Source: a virus. From it: 64,000 nt of DNA. Below the pieces are notes generated by a model. It was given only the letters and a program-made list of their open reading frames with translations. It was not told where the DNA came from and searched no databases. Below, in pieces: positions 34,806 through 45,296 of the stretch. The position numbers and the translations under genes were made by a program. The DNA lies in the IMG/VR virus record IMGVR_UViG_3300033552_000001, positions 1 through 64,000 of that record; one strand, 5' to 3'. Numbering within the stretch: the stretch's first letter is position 1; each line of letters opens with the position of its first letter.

Positions 34806-35261
34806 ATGTTAGTATTTGGTAATTTAGAAGCTTATAAACAAAAATTTCCAAAAGAAGATCCTTTGTTAATAAAGAAAATTGTACAACAAAGTAATTTATT
34901 AATTGGAAAAAAGATATTAGCAGGTGAAGATTTCTTAATGCCTGAATCACTTGGAATAATATTTGTAGCAAAAGAAAAGACTAAAAAAGTATTTGATTAT
35001 ATTACTTTCTGTAAAACAGGAGTAATGAAAACTTTAAACAACTTTAAAACTTTTGGATTCCTGTATAAAGTAATGTGGTTTAAAGGATATAAGAATAAAA
35101 AAGCTCACATTTTATATAATGTTTATAAATTTAAAGCTAATAGAGTAGAAGTAACAAGACCTCTTTCTAAAATATTGCAAGCTGGCAATGATTATTACAA
35201 AGAAATGGAATATGTAAAAAGATTTTATAATGGAAATAAAACAAAAGTTTCAAAGCAGTGA
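34806..35261 (+). CDS. Tail or connector protein, 151 aa
   Basis: Lys-rich small protein (LVFGNLEAYKQKFPKEDPLL). Overlaps the next gene by 32 bp in another frame. Its place matches a small structural gene before the ring and muzzle proteins in crAss-like phages. Confidence 0.55.
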   Translation: MLVFGNLEAYKQKFPKEDPLLIKKIVQQSNLLIGKKILAGEDFLMPESLGIIFVAKEKTKKVFDYITFCKTGVMKTLNNFKTFGFLYKVMWFKGYKNKKAHILYNVYKFKANRVEVTRPLSKILQAGNDYYKEMEYVKRFYNGNKTKVSKQ

Positions 35262-36060
35262 TATTTTAATATCAAGAGTAAAAGAGAATTTATCTTCTTA
35301 TGATAATGCAGGCATTATTGATGAAGGTAAATTTTATTTTTTAATTAAAGATGAGCTTAGACTTTTAGGAGAGTATGTTTATATTACTAAAACAGATGTG
35401 GTAACACTTAACAATAAAAAAGCACTGTTACCAAAAGACTTTATACAACTTTATGCTTTGTATAATGTAGATGCTGTTTCTAAAAAAGTAAGTGTTGAAG
35501 GTCAATTACTACCTAAGATTACTTATAAAGCTGAATTTATGAATATTGAAACTTGTAAAACAGATGAATATATTGTAACAGAATCTGCTTTCTTTAATCA
35601 TGAATATAACAGTAGAAGTAAAGGAAAGTTATTAAAATACAACAGTAAAGTAAATACAGACTTGTGTTATAAATACAGTCCTAATTTTACAAGTACTTCT
35701 GCTAATGAATTTAACATTGATAAGAATTACATTTACACTAATTTAACTGATGGTGATTTGTATTTAGAATATTTAGCATTTCCTTATGATGAAGAAGGTT
35801 TTCCAATGATTCCTGATGAATCTAAAATTGAAAAGACCATTGAGAATAGACTTATGTTTGAAGTATTTAGAGATTTTTATATAAATGATATAACTAATAA
35901 TGCTTTGCAGAAAATGCAGTATTTTCAAGCTGAATATAATCTTGCTCACAAGATAGCATTAAATCATGTAAAACTTCCTTCATTTCAACAAATGACAGAA
36001 ATGGCTTACAAGAATGTAAACAAGTTTAGTAGAATAAAAAATATGGTGTATGGCAGATAA
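35230..36060 (+). CDS. Putative ring (tail-hub) protein, 276 aa
   Basis: Starts MEIKQKFQSSDILISRVKEN. Helical ends enclose a beta-rich centre; ends with LAHKIALNHVKLPSFQQMTE and a basic tail. Overlaps the muzzle-like gene by 11 bp. Size and location are like the ring proteins that stack between portal and tail tip in crAss-like podoviruses. Context-based call. Confidence 0.55.
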   Translation: MEIKQKFQSSDILISRVKENLSSYDNAGIIDEGKFYFLIKDELRLLGEYVYITKTDVVTLNNKKALLPKDFIQLYALYNVDAVSKKVSVEGQLLPKITYKAEFMNIETCKTDEYIVTESAFFNHEYNSRSKGKLLKYNSKVNTDLCYKYSPNFTSTSANEFNIDKNYIYTNLTDGDLYLEYLAFPYDEEGFPMIPDESKIEKTIENRLMFEVFRDFYINDITNNALQKMQYFQAEYNLAHKIALNHVKLPSFQQMTEMAYKNVNKFSRIKNMVYGR

Positions 36061-39000
36061 TAACAATTCAATTATAATTCCTCAAATAGGAATGCAAAAA
36101 GATAAGGATATTCTTACCAAAGATTCTCAAGAATATACTCATGCTTTAAATGCAGTGATTGAAAGTTGGGATGGACATTCTTTTTCTTTACAAAATGAAT
36201 CAAGTGATATATTATGTTTGTCTTTAATTCAAAAAGTAATTGGTACATTACAAATTCCTTCTTTAAATAAAACTATTCTTTTTACTACTGATTCAAAAGG
36301 TGATGATAATATATTAATATTTGATGATATAGTAGTAGAGAAAATTAACATCACTTTAAATCAAGAAGAAAATTGTATTCTATCCTCTTTACAAAATCAA
36401 AAACAAACTGATAAAGTAGTTCCTAAGAAAATAGCAACTGCTAATTTTGGATGGAACATTTCTAATAAAGTAAACATTAAATATAAACTAACTGATTGTA
36501 CTTTAAATTTATATTTTGTTGATGGAGTAAATCCAGATAGATTTATTTATTTCTCCTTACCTAATTACTTAGTATTAGAAGACTTTAAACAAATTAATAC
36601 CTTAACTATTGGTACTTGTGATGAAGTGTATTTTGATATAATTGATGTAGATAAAACTAATTTCAATCAAAACATTTCTTATCCTACCATCTCATTAACA
36701 GAAGAAACTGGTGGAACTTTACAAGAAGGTGTATATCAAATATTTACAGCTTACAGTACATCAAAAGGAATACCTCTTTCATCTTATAATAATTCACAAC
36801 CTTTTCCAATATTTGAAAAACAAATAAAAGAAATAGAAGGGATTGCTTATGATACAAATAAAGCAATTAAAATTACTATTAATGATATTTCTTTAAACTC
36901 TATTTATAAATACTTAAACATTGCTGTAGGGATTACAATAAACAATTACACTTCTTATTTTAGTGTTACAACAGTTCCTATTACTGCTACAATCACTTAT
37001 ATTTATAATAGTAATTTAAATAATATTGCTTCATCAGAACAAGAAATATTAGCTAAATATCCTTATTATGAAAATAGTAAATTAATAGAAACTGGAAATA
37101 ATTATTTATTCAAAGCAAAGGTTGCAGAATTTGATAAAATAAATGTTCAAAGAATTGCTAATTTATTACAATTAGAAGCAGTCACTATTAAAGTAGATGC
37201 TGAATTTTATAAGAAACCTGAAAACTCTCACAAGTATAAATCTTATTTAAGAGATGAAGTATATGTATTTGGACTAGAATTAATAACCAAAGAAGGTGAA
37301 GTTTCTGGAGTTGCAACAATTCCAAATAGACCTCCTAATAATTTAGATTTAACAACAGTTAATAATAATGATGTATTAAATTTAAATAAATCTTTTCATT
37401 GGCAAGTATATAACACTGGATATAAAACATCTTCACCTCATACAACAGAAGTGTGGGAAACATTTGATTTTGCTTATTATCAATCAACTGAAAAATACCC
37501 TAACAATAAAGAAATATATGGAGATTTATGTGGAGAGTATATAAGACTTCATAAATTCCCTGATTGTAGTGTTAGTCACATTCATGATGGAAAGGCAGTA
37601 GAAGTAGCTGGAACATATAATAAAGAAGTGAATTTATTCCCAATGGGAGTAAGAATTAAAAATGCTAATCAAATTGCAAACATCTTAGACTTCTGTGCAA
37701 GTGAGAAAATAATATCACAAAAGCAAAGAGATAGAATTATTGGATATAGATTGGTTAGGGTTAATAGAGCTGGTAATAAATCTATTGTTGCCAAAGGTCT
37801 TTTATATGATATGTGGAATTATGAAAAACCTTCTGTGTATGATGAAAAAGATACTTGTTCTACTAAGAATAAATACTATTATCCTAGTATTGGATTTAAT
37901 GATTTAAGAACAGATCCTTTTATTTCAACTAATGCCAATCATTATAAATATGAAAACTTTGATAAAGGTATTCAAATTCCAGCAGCACATGGATTTGAAG
38001 CAACAGGAAAATATACATTTCATTCTCCAGATACTTCTTTTGTTTCTCCAACCTTAGGAACTGTATTAAAAATTGAAACAGAAGAATATGGAGAAAGTAA
38101 AGGCTTTTTTAATGTAGCTGAAAATCAAGCACAATATAAACTGCTTACTTATAATCATTATAATGTAGCCACTTTAATAGCTAGATTTATTGGTAATAAC
38201 ACTATTCATAAATCAGATAATGCAAGTGGTACTGGACAAGCCATTGGCTCTTCATTAGGAGGTATTATTGGTAGTGCTATTCCAGGAGTAGGAACTGCTA
38301 TTGGAGGAATTGCAGGAGGACTTATTGGAACTTTAGCAGGAGGTAATAATGATGTTACTTCTTCATTACAAAGAAATGCAACTATATTATTTCAAACAGA
38401 AAAGCTTTTACAATTATTTAAAAACCTTTCTGATTATGAAAAATTACAATATCAATATCAAGCAGTAGGTAAGTATAAAGGATATACAACTATTCCTAAT
38501 GCTGGTAATAAACAAAGAAAAGTATTAACAAGTTCTTATTTAAATTCAACAAAACAAAGCCTTGAAGGAAATATATTAGTTAATAATAGTTTTAGAGAGT
38601 CTTCTGTTTATTTACAATTAGATGGTAAATTACTTCCTTCTTGTACTGTTGAAGATAAAAGTAAAAATAAATTAACAGATAGTATTTCTACTCCTTCAAC
38701 TAATCAATGTAAGAAATATAAGGTTGTTTTGAATGGACAAAATCTTCCAAATCAAGCAGGTATTTATGTTGCTTATCAAGATTGTTTAGGAATTCCTCAA
38801 AGGTATGTTACTTTAATAGCAGAAACAATAACTATATTAGCTTCTGTACCTCCATTGACATCTTCAATAATGACTGTTACAGAAATAACACCATGTCCAG
38901 AATGTCAACAAACAGTTTACACTGTTAAAGATTGTGATTGTAAAGGAGTTGAAATGACAGCTCCAATTTCATCTTATTATGGAAGTATTAAGAATGAAAA

Positions 39001-41107
39001 ATCAAATCAATATGGAGCTATTAATGGAATGCAATACATTGATATTACTAATGGTGAAGTAACTAAATTAACAGAAAATAAAATATATTTTGGTGGTGAT
39101 ACTTTTATAACACCATTTGCTTTTAAAAGAAAACATTCTTATTTTAATAGCACTTCTTTTGGTTTACCAGATGATACTGATATGTATTATCAAGACTTAG
39201 GTAATGTTGGTTATCCAACTTATTTCTTTAATACAAAAGAAACTAACAGAGATATAAAACCATCTACTAATTTACTATTTGATTTATTTCAATTTGGTAA
39301 TTTTGCAGGTAGCACTTATAATTTCTGGGGTAGTTTATTTGGTAATAATCAATTTGATTCTGCTAAAAATATATTAAATAACTTTTCAGCATTTGCTTTT
39401 GACCCTTTGTTATGGATTAAAGCTCCTAATTTCTATTTAGATTGTTATGATAATAATATTAAATCTAAACCTTTAAAACTGTTTTCTTTTAAAGCAGTCA
39501 AGGGTATCATGTATTTATATAATTATGCTATTCCTTATTTTTATTGTGAATCAGATATTAATACTTTTTACAGACATGGTAAAAATAATAAAGAATATGA
39601 TTTTTATCCACATCAAGCAGATTTGAATTATTGGCTACAAGAGAAGAATGTTGCCATAAATCAAGATAATTTTTACTTCTATGACAAAACTTATAGCAAG
39701 CAAAATAAAGAAGGTTTTCATTATGTAAATGATATAAACTTTCAACCATACAAAGAATGTAAAACTATTCACAATAATAGAATTATTTATTCTATGCAAG
39801 GTGGTGAGATTGATGATTCAGATTTAAAGGATAGTTATCTAATTAATAAAGCCTTAGATGCTCATGATTTTACTTTGGTAAATGGTGAGCTTACAGGACT
39901 GCATGAAATAGAAAGTGAGAAGTTGTTAGTAACATTTGAAAATAATACACAAGTGTTTTCAGCTTTCAGTACTATTGAAACTTCAGGGGGTGTTGCTCAA
40001 TTAGGTAATGGAGGATTGTTTAGAAATAAACCACAAGAGTTTTCAAAGAGTGAACTTGGATATATTGGTAGTCAACATAATAATATTAAATCAACAGAAT
40101 TTGGTCATATATTAATAGATGCTAAAAGAGGACAAGTGTTTTTAATAGGAACTAATGGTAGTGGAATTAAAGAACTTAGTAAAGATGGGATGAGAAATTG
40201 GATGAAAACTTATTTACCATTTACTATTGATAAATACTTTAAAGAAATAGACATTGACCAAAGTTATAATGGAATTGGTATTTCTGTTTGTTATGATAAA
40301 AAATGGCATAGAGTGTTAATTACTAAATTAGACTACCAACCAAAGTTTAAAGAAATAGTGTATAAAAATAATCAATTTTATTACGGAATACTTCCTGTTA
40401 AATTAACTGATATAAAGTATTTTTATAATAAGTCATTCACTATTTCTTATAATTTTAATTCAACTAATTGGACATCATTTCATTCTTATCTCCCAAGTTA
40501 TTACATTGAGAATAATAATTATTTCTTGGCTGGTAATAATAATACTAATAAAATATGGGGACATAATTTAATTGTAAACTCTCATCAAGTCTTTGAAGGA
40601 AAGTTATATCCATTTGAAGTTGAATTAAATGACAAGTATTCAATGGTAAATAAACAATTACAATCTGTAAATTATTTATTAGATTCTATTGTTTACAAAG
40701 ACAATAATCCTATCTACAATAAGGTAGGAATGAATAAAGCTATTATTTATAATGACCATCAAACTACTGGAACATTATTATTAGAAAGTACTAATAATGA
40801 TAATTTGTTTTTAAATAAAAATTATCCTATATTAGAGCCAGAAATTACCAAAGTATTGCAAACAAAGAAAGAGAATATATTTTCATTTAATCAATTTAAA
40901 AATAGAAAATTTAATAATGAAAGTAATTTCTTACAAGAAAAGAATGGTGTTACAAAACATGTAAATTTAAAAACAATAGGAATTAATTATAATTACAACC
41001 CTATTACTGGTAAAACAAATACAATAAAATTAATACAAGATAAATACAGCAACTATAAATTAATATTTAAATTGGCTTCCTTCAAAACAAATAATTCAAT
41101 TAGATAA
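36050..41107 (+). CDS. Muzzle-like tail-tip protein, 1685 aa
   Basis: Very long protein after the ring-type genes, as expected for the tail nozzle or muzzle of crAss-like phages. The N-terminal part (NNNSIIIPQIGMQKDKDILT) and later beta-propeller-like stretches are Asn/Tyr-rich. Around residues 728-765 there is a glycine-rich hydrophobic stretch (GGIIGSAIPGVGTAIGGIAG), like a glycine zipper. A Cys cluster follows near 950-975 (CPECQQTVYTVKDCDCKG). It probably forms the end of the tail and opens on infection; the zipper could enter the outer membrane. Confidence 0.65.
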   Translation: MADNNNSIIIPQIGMQKDKDILTKDSQEYTHALNAVIESWDGHSFSLQNESSDILCLSLIQKVIGTLQIPSLNKTILFTTDSKGDDNILIFDDIVVEKINITLNQEENCILSSLQNQKQTDKVVPKKIATANFGWNISNKVNIKYKLTDCTLNLYFVDGVNPDRFIYFSLPNYLVLEDFKQINTLTIGTCDEVYFDIIDVDKTNFNQNISYPTISLTEETGGTLQEGVYQIFTAYSTSKGIPLSSYNNSQPFPIFEKQIKEIEGIAYDTNKAIKITINDISLNSIYKYLNIAVGITINNYTSYFSVTTVPITATITYIYNSNLNNIASSEQEILAKYPYYENSKLIETGNNYLFKAKVAEFDKINVQRIANLLQLEAVTIKVDAEFYKKPENSHKYKSYLRDEVYVFGLELITKEGEVSGVATIPNRPPNNLDLTTVNNNDVLNLNKSFHWQVYNTGYKTSSPHTTEVWETFDFAYYQSTEKYPNNKEIYGDLCGEYIRLHKFPDCSVSHIHDGKAVEVAGTYNKEVNLFPMGVRIKNANQIANILDFCASEKIISQKQRDRIIGYRLVRVNRAGNKSIVAKGLLYDMWNYEKPSVYDEKDTCSTKNKYYYPSIGFNDLRTDPFISTNANHYKYENFDKGIQIPAAHGFEATGKYTFHSPDTSFVSPTLGTVLKIETEEYGESKGFFNVAENQAQYKLLTYNHYNVATLIARFIGNNTIHKSDNASGTGQAIGSSLGGIIGSAIPGVGTAIGGIAGGLIGTLAGGNNDVTSSLQRNATILFQTEKLLQLFKNLSDYEKLQYQYQAVGKYKGYTTIPNAGNKQRKVLTSSYLNSTKQSLEGNILVNNSFRESSVYLQLDGKLLPSCTVEDKSKNKLTDSISTPSTNQCKKYKVVLNGQNLPNQAGIYVAYQDCLGIPQRYVTLIAETITILASVPPLTSSIMTVTEITPCPECQQTVYTVKDCDCKGVEMTAPISSYYGSIKNEKSNQYGAINGMQYIDITNGEVTKLTENKIYFGGDTFITPFAFKRKHSYFNSTSFGLPDDTDMYYQDLGNVGYPTYFFNTKETNRDIKPSTNLLFDLFQFGNFAGSTYNFWGSLFGNNQFDSAKNILNNFSAFAFDPLLWIKAPNFYLDCYDNNIKSKPLKLFSFKAVKGIMYLYNYAIPYFYCESDINTFYRHGKNNKEYDFYPHQADLNYWLQEKNVAINQDNFYFYDKTYSKQNKEGFHYVNDINFQPYKECKTIHNNRIIYSMQGGEIDDSDLKDSYLINKALDAHDFTLVNGELTGLHEIESEKLLVTFENNTQVFSAFSTIETSGGVAQLGNGGLFRNKPQEFSKSELGYIGSQHNNIKSTEFGHILIDAKRGQVFLIGTNGSGIKELSKDGMRNWMKTYLPFTIDKYFKEIDIDQSYNGIGISVCYDKKWHRVLITKLDYQPKFKEIVYKNNQFYYGILPVKLTDIKYFYNKSFTISYNFNSTNWTSFHSYLPSYYIENNNYFLAGNNNTNKIWGHNLIVNSHQVFEGKLYPFEVELNDKYSMVNKQLQSVNYLLDSIVYKDNNPIYNKVGMNKAIIYNDHQTTGTLLLESTNNDNLFLNKNYPILEPEITKVLQTKKENIFSFNQFKNRKFNNESNFLQEKNGVTKHVNLKTIGINYNYNPITGKTNTIKLIQDKYSNYKLIFKLASFKTNNSIR

Positions 41108-42066
41108 TGGAACAAGAATATAATGACTATGACACACAAGAAGATGATCAAGAATTAATTGATGATGATTTTGAAATGGAAGCTGATGAAGATGATCCTT
41201 ATTTAAATGATGATGAATTTATGGATTATGGAGATACTGATGATGAAGCTATTTATGAACAATTGTCAAGAAGAAAATCTCCTTACTCTGCTAAATTTCA
41301 CCCTGCTAATTCTTTTACTAATGAATTAGTAGCTAATGAATCTGGTGGTAATTACAGAGCTTTTAATTCTGATGGAGGAGGTGAAGGAGCTGTTGGTAAA
41401 TATCAATTTAGATGGACAGCTCACAAAGATAAAATTAGAAAGTTTGCTGGTGATGCTAATTTATCAAGAGAAGATTTTATAAATAGTCCTCAATTACAAG
41501 ATGATTTTTATGAAAAAGATTGGATTCCTAATTATTTAGAAAAAGATGTAAAGTCATTAAGGAAAATGAATACTGGTTTAAACAATAGTCAATTGTATAA
41601 ATTAGTCCATTTTAGAGGAAAACAAGGAGCTATGAATTATTTAAATGGCACTGATAGTAATCAACCAGAATCTTATAACATGCCAACATCTAAATATATT
41701 GGTATGCAACCAGGAGGATATACCCCACAAGTATTACAAGGTAAACAATATACTCCTTTTAAAACTAAATTTACAGGACAGGAAATTCCAGGTCTTAATA
41801 TACCACCACTTGGTGAATCAGAAAATGATGGATTTAATTTTGAAGGTATTGGAAACACTATAATGAAAGGAGTTGATGTAATGAATGAAATTGGTAATAA
41901 TGCAGCACAAGGACTTTCACAAGGTATAGATATGGCAGAACAATTTACTTCTGCTCAAATTGAAAATCAGAATAAAAGAAAAAGAATGCAAATGCTTTAT
42001 GAAGATGATGTAAATAATTATAACACATCTTCACAAAGAATAAACAATAACCCAATACTAACATGA
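41107..42066 (+). CDS. Virion transglycosylase with acidic N-terminus, 319 aa
   Basis: Very acidic residues 1-55. Then a lysozyme-like SLT domain: E78 in LVANESGGNYRAF is the likely catalytic Glu, followed by GAVGKYQF (95-101) as in soluble lytic transglycosylases. The C-terminal ~90 residues are helical, with an amphipathic segment GLSQGIDMAEQFTSAQIENQ. It would cut the peptidoglycan glycan strands so that the genome can cross the cell wall. Overlaps the muzzle stop by one base (TAATGG). Confidence 0.75.
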   Translation: MEQEYNDYDTQEDDQELIDDDFEMEADEDDPYLNDDEFMDYGDTDDEAIYEQLSRRKSPYSAKFHPANSFTNELVANESGGNYRAFNSDGGGEGAVGKYQFRWTAHKDKIRKFAGDANLSREDFINSPQLQDDFYEKDWIPNYLEKDVKSLRKMNTGLNNSQLYKLVHFRGKQGAMNYLNGTDSNQPESYNMPTSKYIGMQPGGYTPQVLQGKQYTPFKTKFTGQEIPGLNIPPLGESENDGFNFEGIGNTIMKGVDVMNEIGNNAAQGLSQGIDMAEQFTSAQIENQNKRKRMQMLYEDDVNNYNTSSQRINNNPILT

Positions 42067-42314
42067 TGGAAAGCATAGAAATTGATTTGAAAGAACAGTA
42101 TGTTAAAATGGCAAATGCTTATTCTAAACAAAAAAGTCTTCAAGAAAAAAGAGAAGATAATAGAAAGGATATTGATTTATTAATGGAAGTGTTAGGACAT
42201 CATACAGTGTCTAAATCTGCATCTGAAGAAACAACTTGTGAATTTATTATATTTGATCACAAGGATAGAAATATTATTATAAATAAATTATTATCTAAAA
42301 TAGAATTACTATAA
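42063..42314 (+). CDS. Hypothetical 83-aa protein
   Basis: Helical and charged (MESIEIDLKEQYVKMANAYS), overlapping both neighbours by 1-4 bp (ATGATGG; TAATGA). Conserved overlap with large virion genes suggests a virion-assembly or chaperone-type helper. No family recognised. Confidence 0.6.
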   Translation: MMESIEIDLKEQYVKMANAYSKQKSLQEKREDNRKDIDLLMEVLGHHTVSKSASEETTCEFIIFDHKDRNIIINKLLSKIELL

Positions 42315-45241
42315 TGAAAAACAAATTAGATAAATATTTAAAAGCACAAGGAGGAGGGATTACTCAAATGGATTCTTTATTAACTGCTAATAAAGATAAA
42401 TTATTTATTGACAGAATGATTAATTCTAATAAGTATCCTGTTAGAAATAATTTAGATAAATCTCATAGCACTCATAAATTAGCTTGGGGTGAATCTGATA
42501 ATGGATATGTTGTATATCCAACAATTAATTACAAAGACAATAATTTATTTGAAGATCCAAAAGGTAAATATGCTTTTGATAATAATGATTTTATAGAATT
42601 TAAAGATCAAAAATTAGCTGAAAGATTTGCTAATGGTGAATGGAAAAATAGTAGTTTATTAAAGAATAAGAATACTTTTAAAAAACAGACTGGTGGAATT
42701 GCAAAAGATGCTTTAGGCAGAATATATAATCCTACAAGAGATCCAAATATTTACAATAGAGAGGATGGTAAAAAAATGTCTTATAATAAAGATGTTAAAA
42801 AGTTTATTCCTGTAAGACAAGAAAATACAGATTATCCTAATATAATGAATAATCTTCAAGATTTTGTCCCTAAAGAAAAAAGAAAATTAATTGATAAATA
42901 TACAACAAGAGATGATTTATCAGAAAGTGGGGCAGCCTTAAATTTATCAGCTAAAGTCCAAAATCCAGATTTATTATATGGATTAGATATAATAGGAGGA
43001 TCGCCTAACATTAAATTAACAAAAAGAAGTAGAGCTTTTAATGATGGTAATTTAAGACTCCCTGAAAAATTAGAATCTAATTGGAGTAAAACCTATTTAC
43101 AAGAATTAGCACACAGTTATCAAGAAAAAAGTGGTAATAATAATTATTTAGGAAAACCTAAACAATTTGATAATTCAAAATATACTAGTCAAAAAAAAGC
43201 AGATCTTGATTATGAAAAAACATACGATCAAAAAGGTAGTGTAGAATATCAAGCACATAATGAAATAGATAATGATTTTTCTAATATTGTTTATATAAAT
43301 AAAAATAAAGATAAAAATGTAAAAGAATATTATAATAAAATTAGAGATACAAGAAGAAAAGATATAACAAAAGAAGTATTACCTATAACTGATGAAGAAT
43401 TAGAATTACCTTTAAATTTAAATGTAGATATGTTCCCTAATGATGAATTAAGAAATAAATCTAATTATATCAAAGCAAGTAGAAAAATAGGAGAAAATTA
43501 TAAGTGGTATAACAGACCTTATAACACTATGCATCCTCTCACCAAAAAAGTTAAGTTATCTGATTTAAAGCCTCTTGATATGAAAAAAAATCAAGAAAAA
43601 TGGTATGAAAAAGAATTGTTTCAAAAAGGAGGAATTGCAAAAGACAATACTAATGTTTCTAAGAAATACATTAATCCAATTGATAAACAAAGAATTAATA
43701 ATGATTTTTTAAAATCAAAAGTTGATGCTAATAAATCTTATTTAAATCCTCAATCAAATGTTTCTCAAAGAGTTAAGGATATTGCATTACAAGAGCAAGC
43801 TAATGAAAGAATTAATTCAAGACAGGATAAGGCTAATTTATTAGGACTTGCCTTAGCTCCTGTTCCAATAGCAGGTGAAATTTATAATGGTGGTAATATG
43901 ATTGCCCAAGGAGCAGTTGATGCTTTACAAGGAGAATATGGAAATGTATTAACAAGTGCTGTTCCTTATGGAGTAAGTAAATTGGCTAAATACATGAAGC
44001 CTGCAAAATTTGCAGATAATTATGTAACACAAGAACAAGCTGTAATTGCAAGAGGAGAAAGGATGTTATCTCAAAAATCTAAATTTAGAGATCAACCAGA
44101 AGAAATTAATGAATATTTTAGAACAGCAAAAGATAGACATAATTCAGCAAGTGACCACCCAGCAGAAAAGTTAGGAGTTAATAAAGGAACAAGTACTGAA
44201 ATAAGTAAAGATGCTAATTTATCAGAATTTAATAAAGCAAGAGTAGCTTCACATGAAGTAGGTCATTATTATAGAAATGGTGCTGATGAAGCTAATGAGT
44301 GGGGAAATCTTGTTACTTTAGATCAAAGTAAAACTGGTAGATATTTAAGAGGAAAACCTATTAGAGTTCAAAATGAAAGTGGAGAAATAAAATCATTATC
44401 AAGTGGTACTTACGATGAAACTAGAGAAAGAGCTGGACAATTAAAAGATTATATTGCTAAAAAGAATGGTATTCCTTTAAATCAAGATTTTAACATAACT
44501 GAAAAACAGTTTAATAATTCATTAAAGAATTATGTAAATGATACAGGGTTAGACAATAATATGACTCCATTCATAAAGTCTATTAATGATAAAAAAGGGT
44601 TTTTAGAAATGATGAATAAATCTGCATTAGGAACTACTGTTGCTATAATTGCAAATAAAGAAATGAATAAACAACAAGGAGGGCAAGGTAATTTAATTAA
44701 TGCTGAAAGAGGTGAAGTTTATAGAGATCAATTTGGTAATATTAAAAAAGTATCTGATGATGCTCCTACTCATGATGATGGTATATTAATTCATGATGAC
44801 CAAATGAATACTCCTAAAAAAGCTTCTTATAATAATGGAGGAGTTGTATTAAATGATGCTCATTCTGTATTATCAGCTACTCATGAAAATAGAGACAGTG
44901 ATGATAAATCTTATGGATTGATTGATGAAATGATCAAACTAAAACCAAAAGAATTAGATGGGTATGCAAAACAATTAGGCCTTAAATTAAAGAATAAAAA
45001 ATCAGTTAGTCCATCAAAGGGATTTGAATTACTAAGAGATGCTAAAATAAAGCATGCTGATAAGTTATTAAATAAAAACATTAAGAATGATTATGGTGAT
45101 ATGTTTTCTAAGAATTCAACCAAATTAAATATGATTCAAGGAAATGCTTTAATTGAAGATACTGATTTATATGATATGATGTTTGATATTCAAGAAGCTA
45201 AAAAATTAAATACAAAAAGATATGGAAACTTACTTATTTAA
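42314..45241 (+). CDS. Ejected cargo protein with zincin protease motif, 975 aa
   Basis: A low-GC, Lys/Asn-rich protein from the region that encodes head-cargo proteins in crAss-like phages. A zinc-metalloprotease motif H647-E-V-G-H651 lies in RVASHEVGHYYRNGADEA. The hydrophobic stretch LLGLALAPVPIAGEIYNGGN (about 515-535) could cross membranes. Q-x-G-G-type peptides occur at the start (KAQGGG), and at KQTGGIAKD, FQKGGIAKD and NKQQGGQ. The C-terminal part contains NAERGEVYRDQFGN and HSVLSATHENR. It is probably carried in the head and injected; the protease could process it or its partners. Confidence 0.65.
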   Translation: MKNKLDKYLKAQGGGITQMDSLLTANKDKLFIDRMINSNKYPVRNNLDKSHSTHKLAWGESDNGYVVYPTINYKDNNLFEDPKGKYAFDNNDFIEFKDQKLAERFANGEWKNSSLLKNKNTFKKQTGGIAKDALGRIYNPTRDPNIYNREDGKKMSYNKDVKKFIPVRQENTDYPNIMNNLQDFVPKEKRKLIDKYTTRDDLSESGAALNLSAKVQNPDLLYGLDIIGGSPNIKLTKRSRAFNDGNLRLPEKLESNWSKTYLQELAHSYQEKSGNNNYLGKPKQFDNSKYTSQKKADLDYEKTYDQKGSVEYQAHNEIDNDFSNIVYINKNKDKNVKEYYNKIRDTRRKDITKEVLPITDEELELPLNLNVDMFPNDELRNKSNYIKASRKIGENYKWYNRPYNTMHPLTKKVKLSDLKPLDMKKNQEKWYEKELFQKGGIAKDNTNVSKKYINPIDKQRINNDFLKSKVDANKSYLNPQSNVSQRVKDIALQEQANERINSRQDKANLLGLALAPVPIAGEIYNGGNMIAQGAVDALQGEYGNVLTSAVPYGVSKLAKYMKPAKFADNYVTQEQAVIARGERMLSQKSKFRDQPEEINEYFRTAKDRHNSASDHPAEKLGVNKGTSTEISKDANLSEFNKARVASHEVGHYYRNGADEANEWGNLVTLDQSKTGRYLRGKPIRVQNESGEIKSLSSGTYDETRERAGQLKDYIAKKNGIPLNQDFNITEKQFNNSLKNYVNDTGLDNNMTPFIKSINDKKGFLEMMNKSALGTTVAIIANKEMNKQQGGQGNLINAERGEVYRDQFGNIKKVSDDAPTHDDGILIHDDQMNTPKKASYNNGGVVLNDAHSVLSATHENRDSDDKSYGLIDEMIKLKPKELDGYAKQLGLKLKNKKSVSPSKGFELLRDAKIKHADKLLNKNIKNDYGDMFSKNSTKLNMIQGNALIEDTDLYDMMFDIQEAKKLNTKRYGNLLI

Positions 45242-45296
45242 ATAAATTATATTAATTTTACATTAAAATAGTAAGTATTAATAAATTTTATTAAGA
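45242..45296. other. Left flank of the TnpB insertion
   Basis: 55 bp without a gene, very AT-rich, between the cargo gene stop and tnpB. The left end of the element must lie here. No clear palindrome or known target motif can be fixed by eye. Confidence 0.35.
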
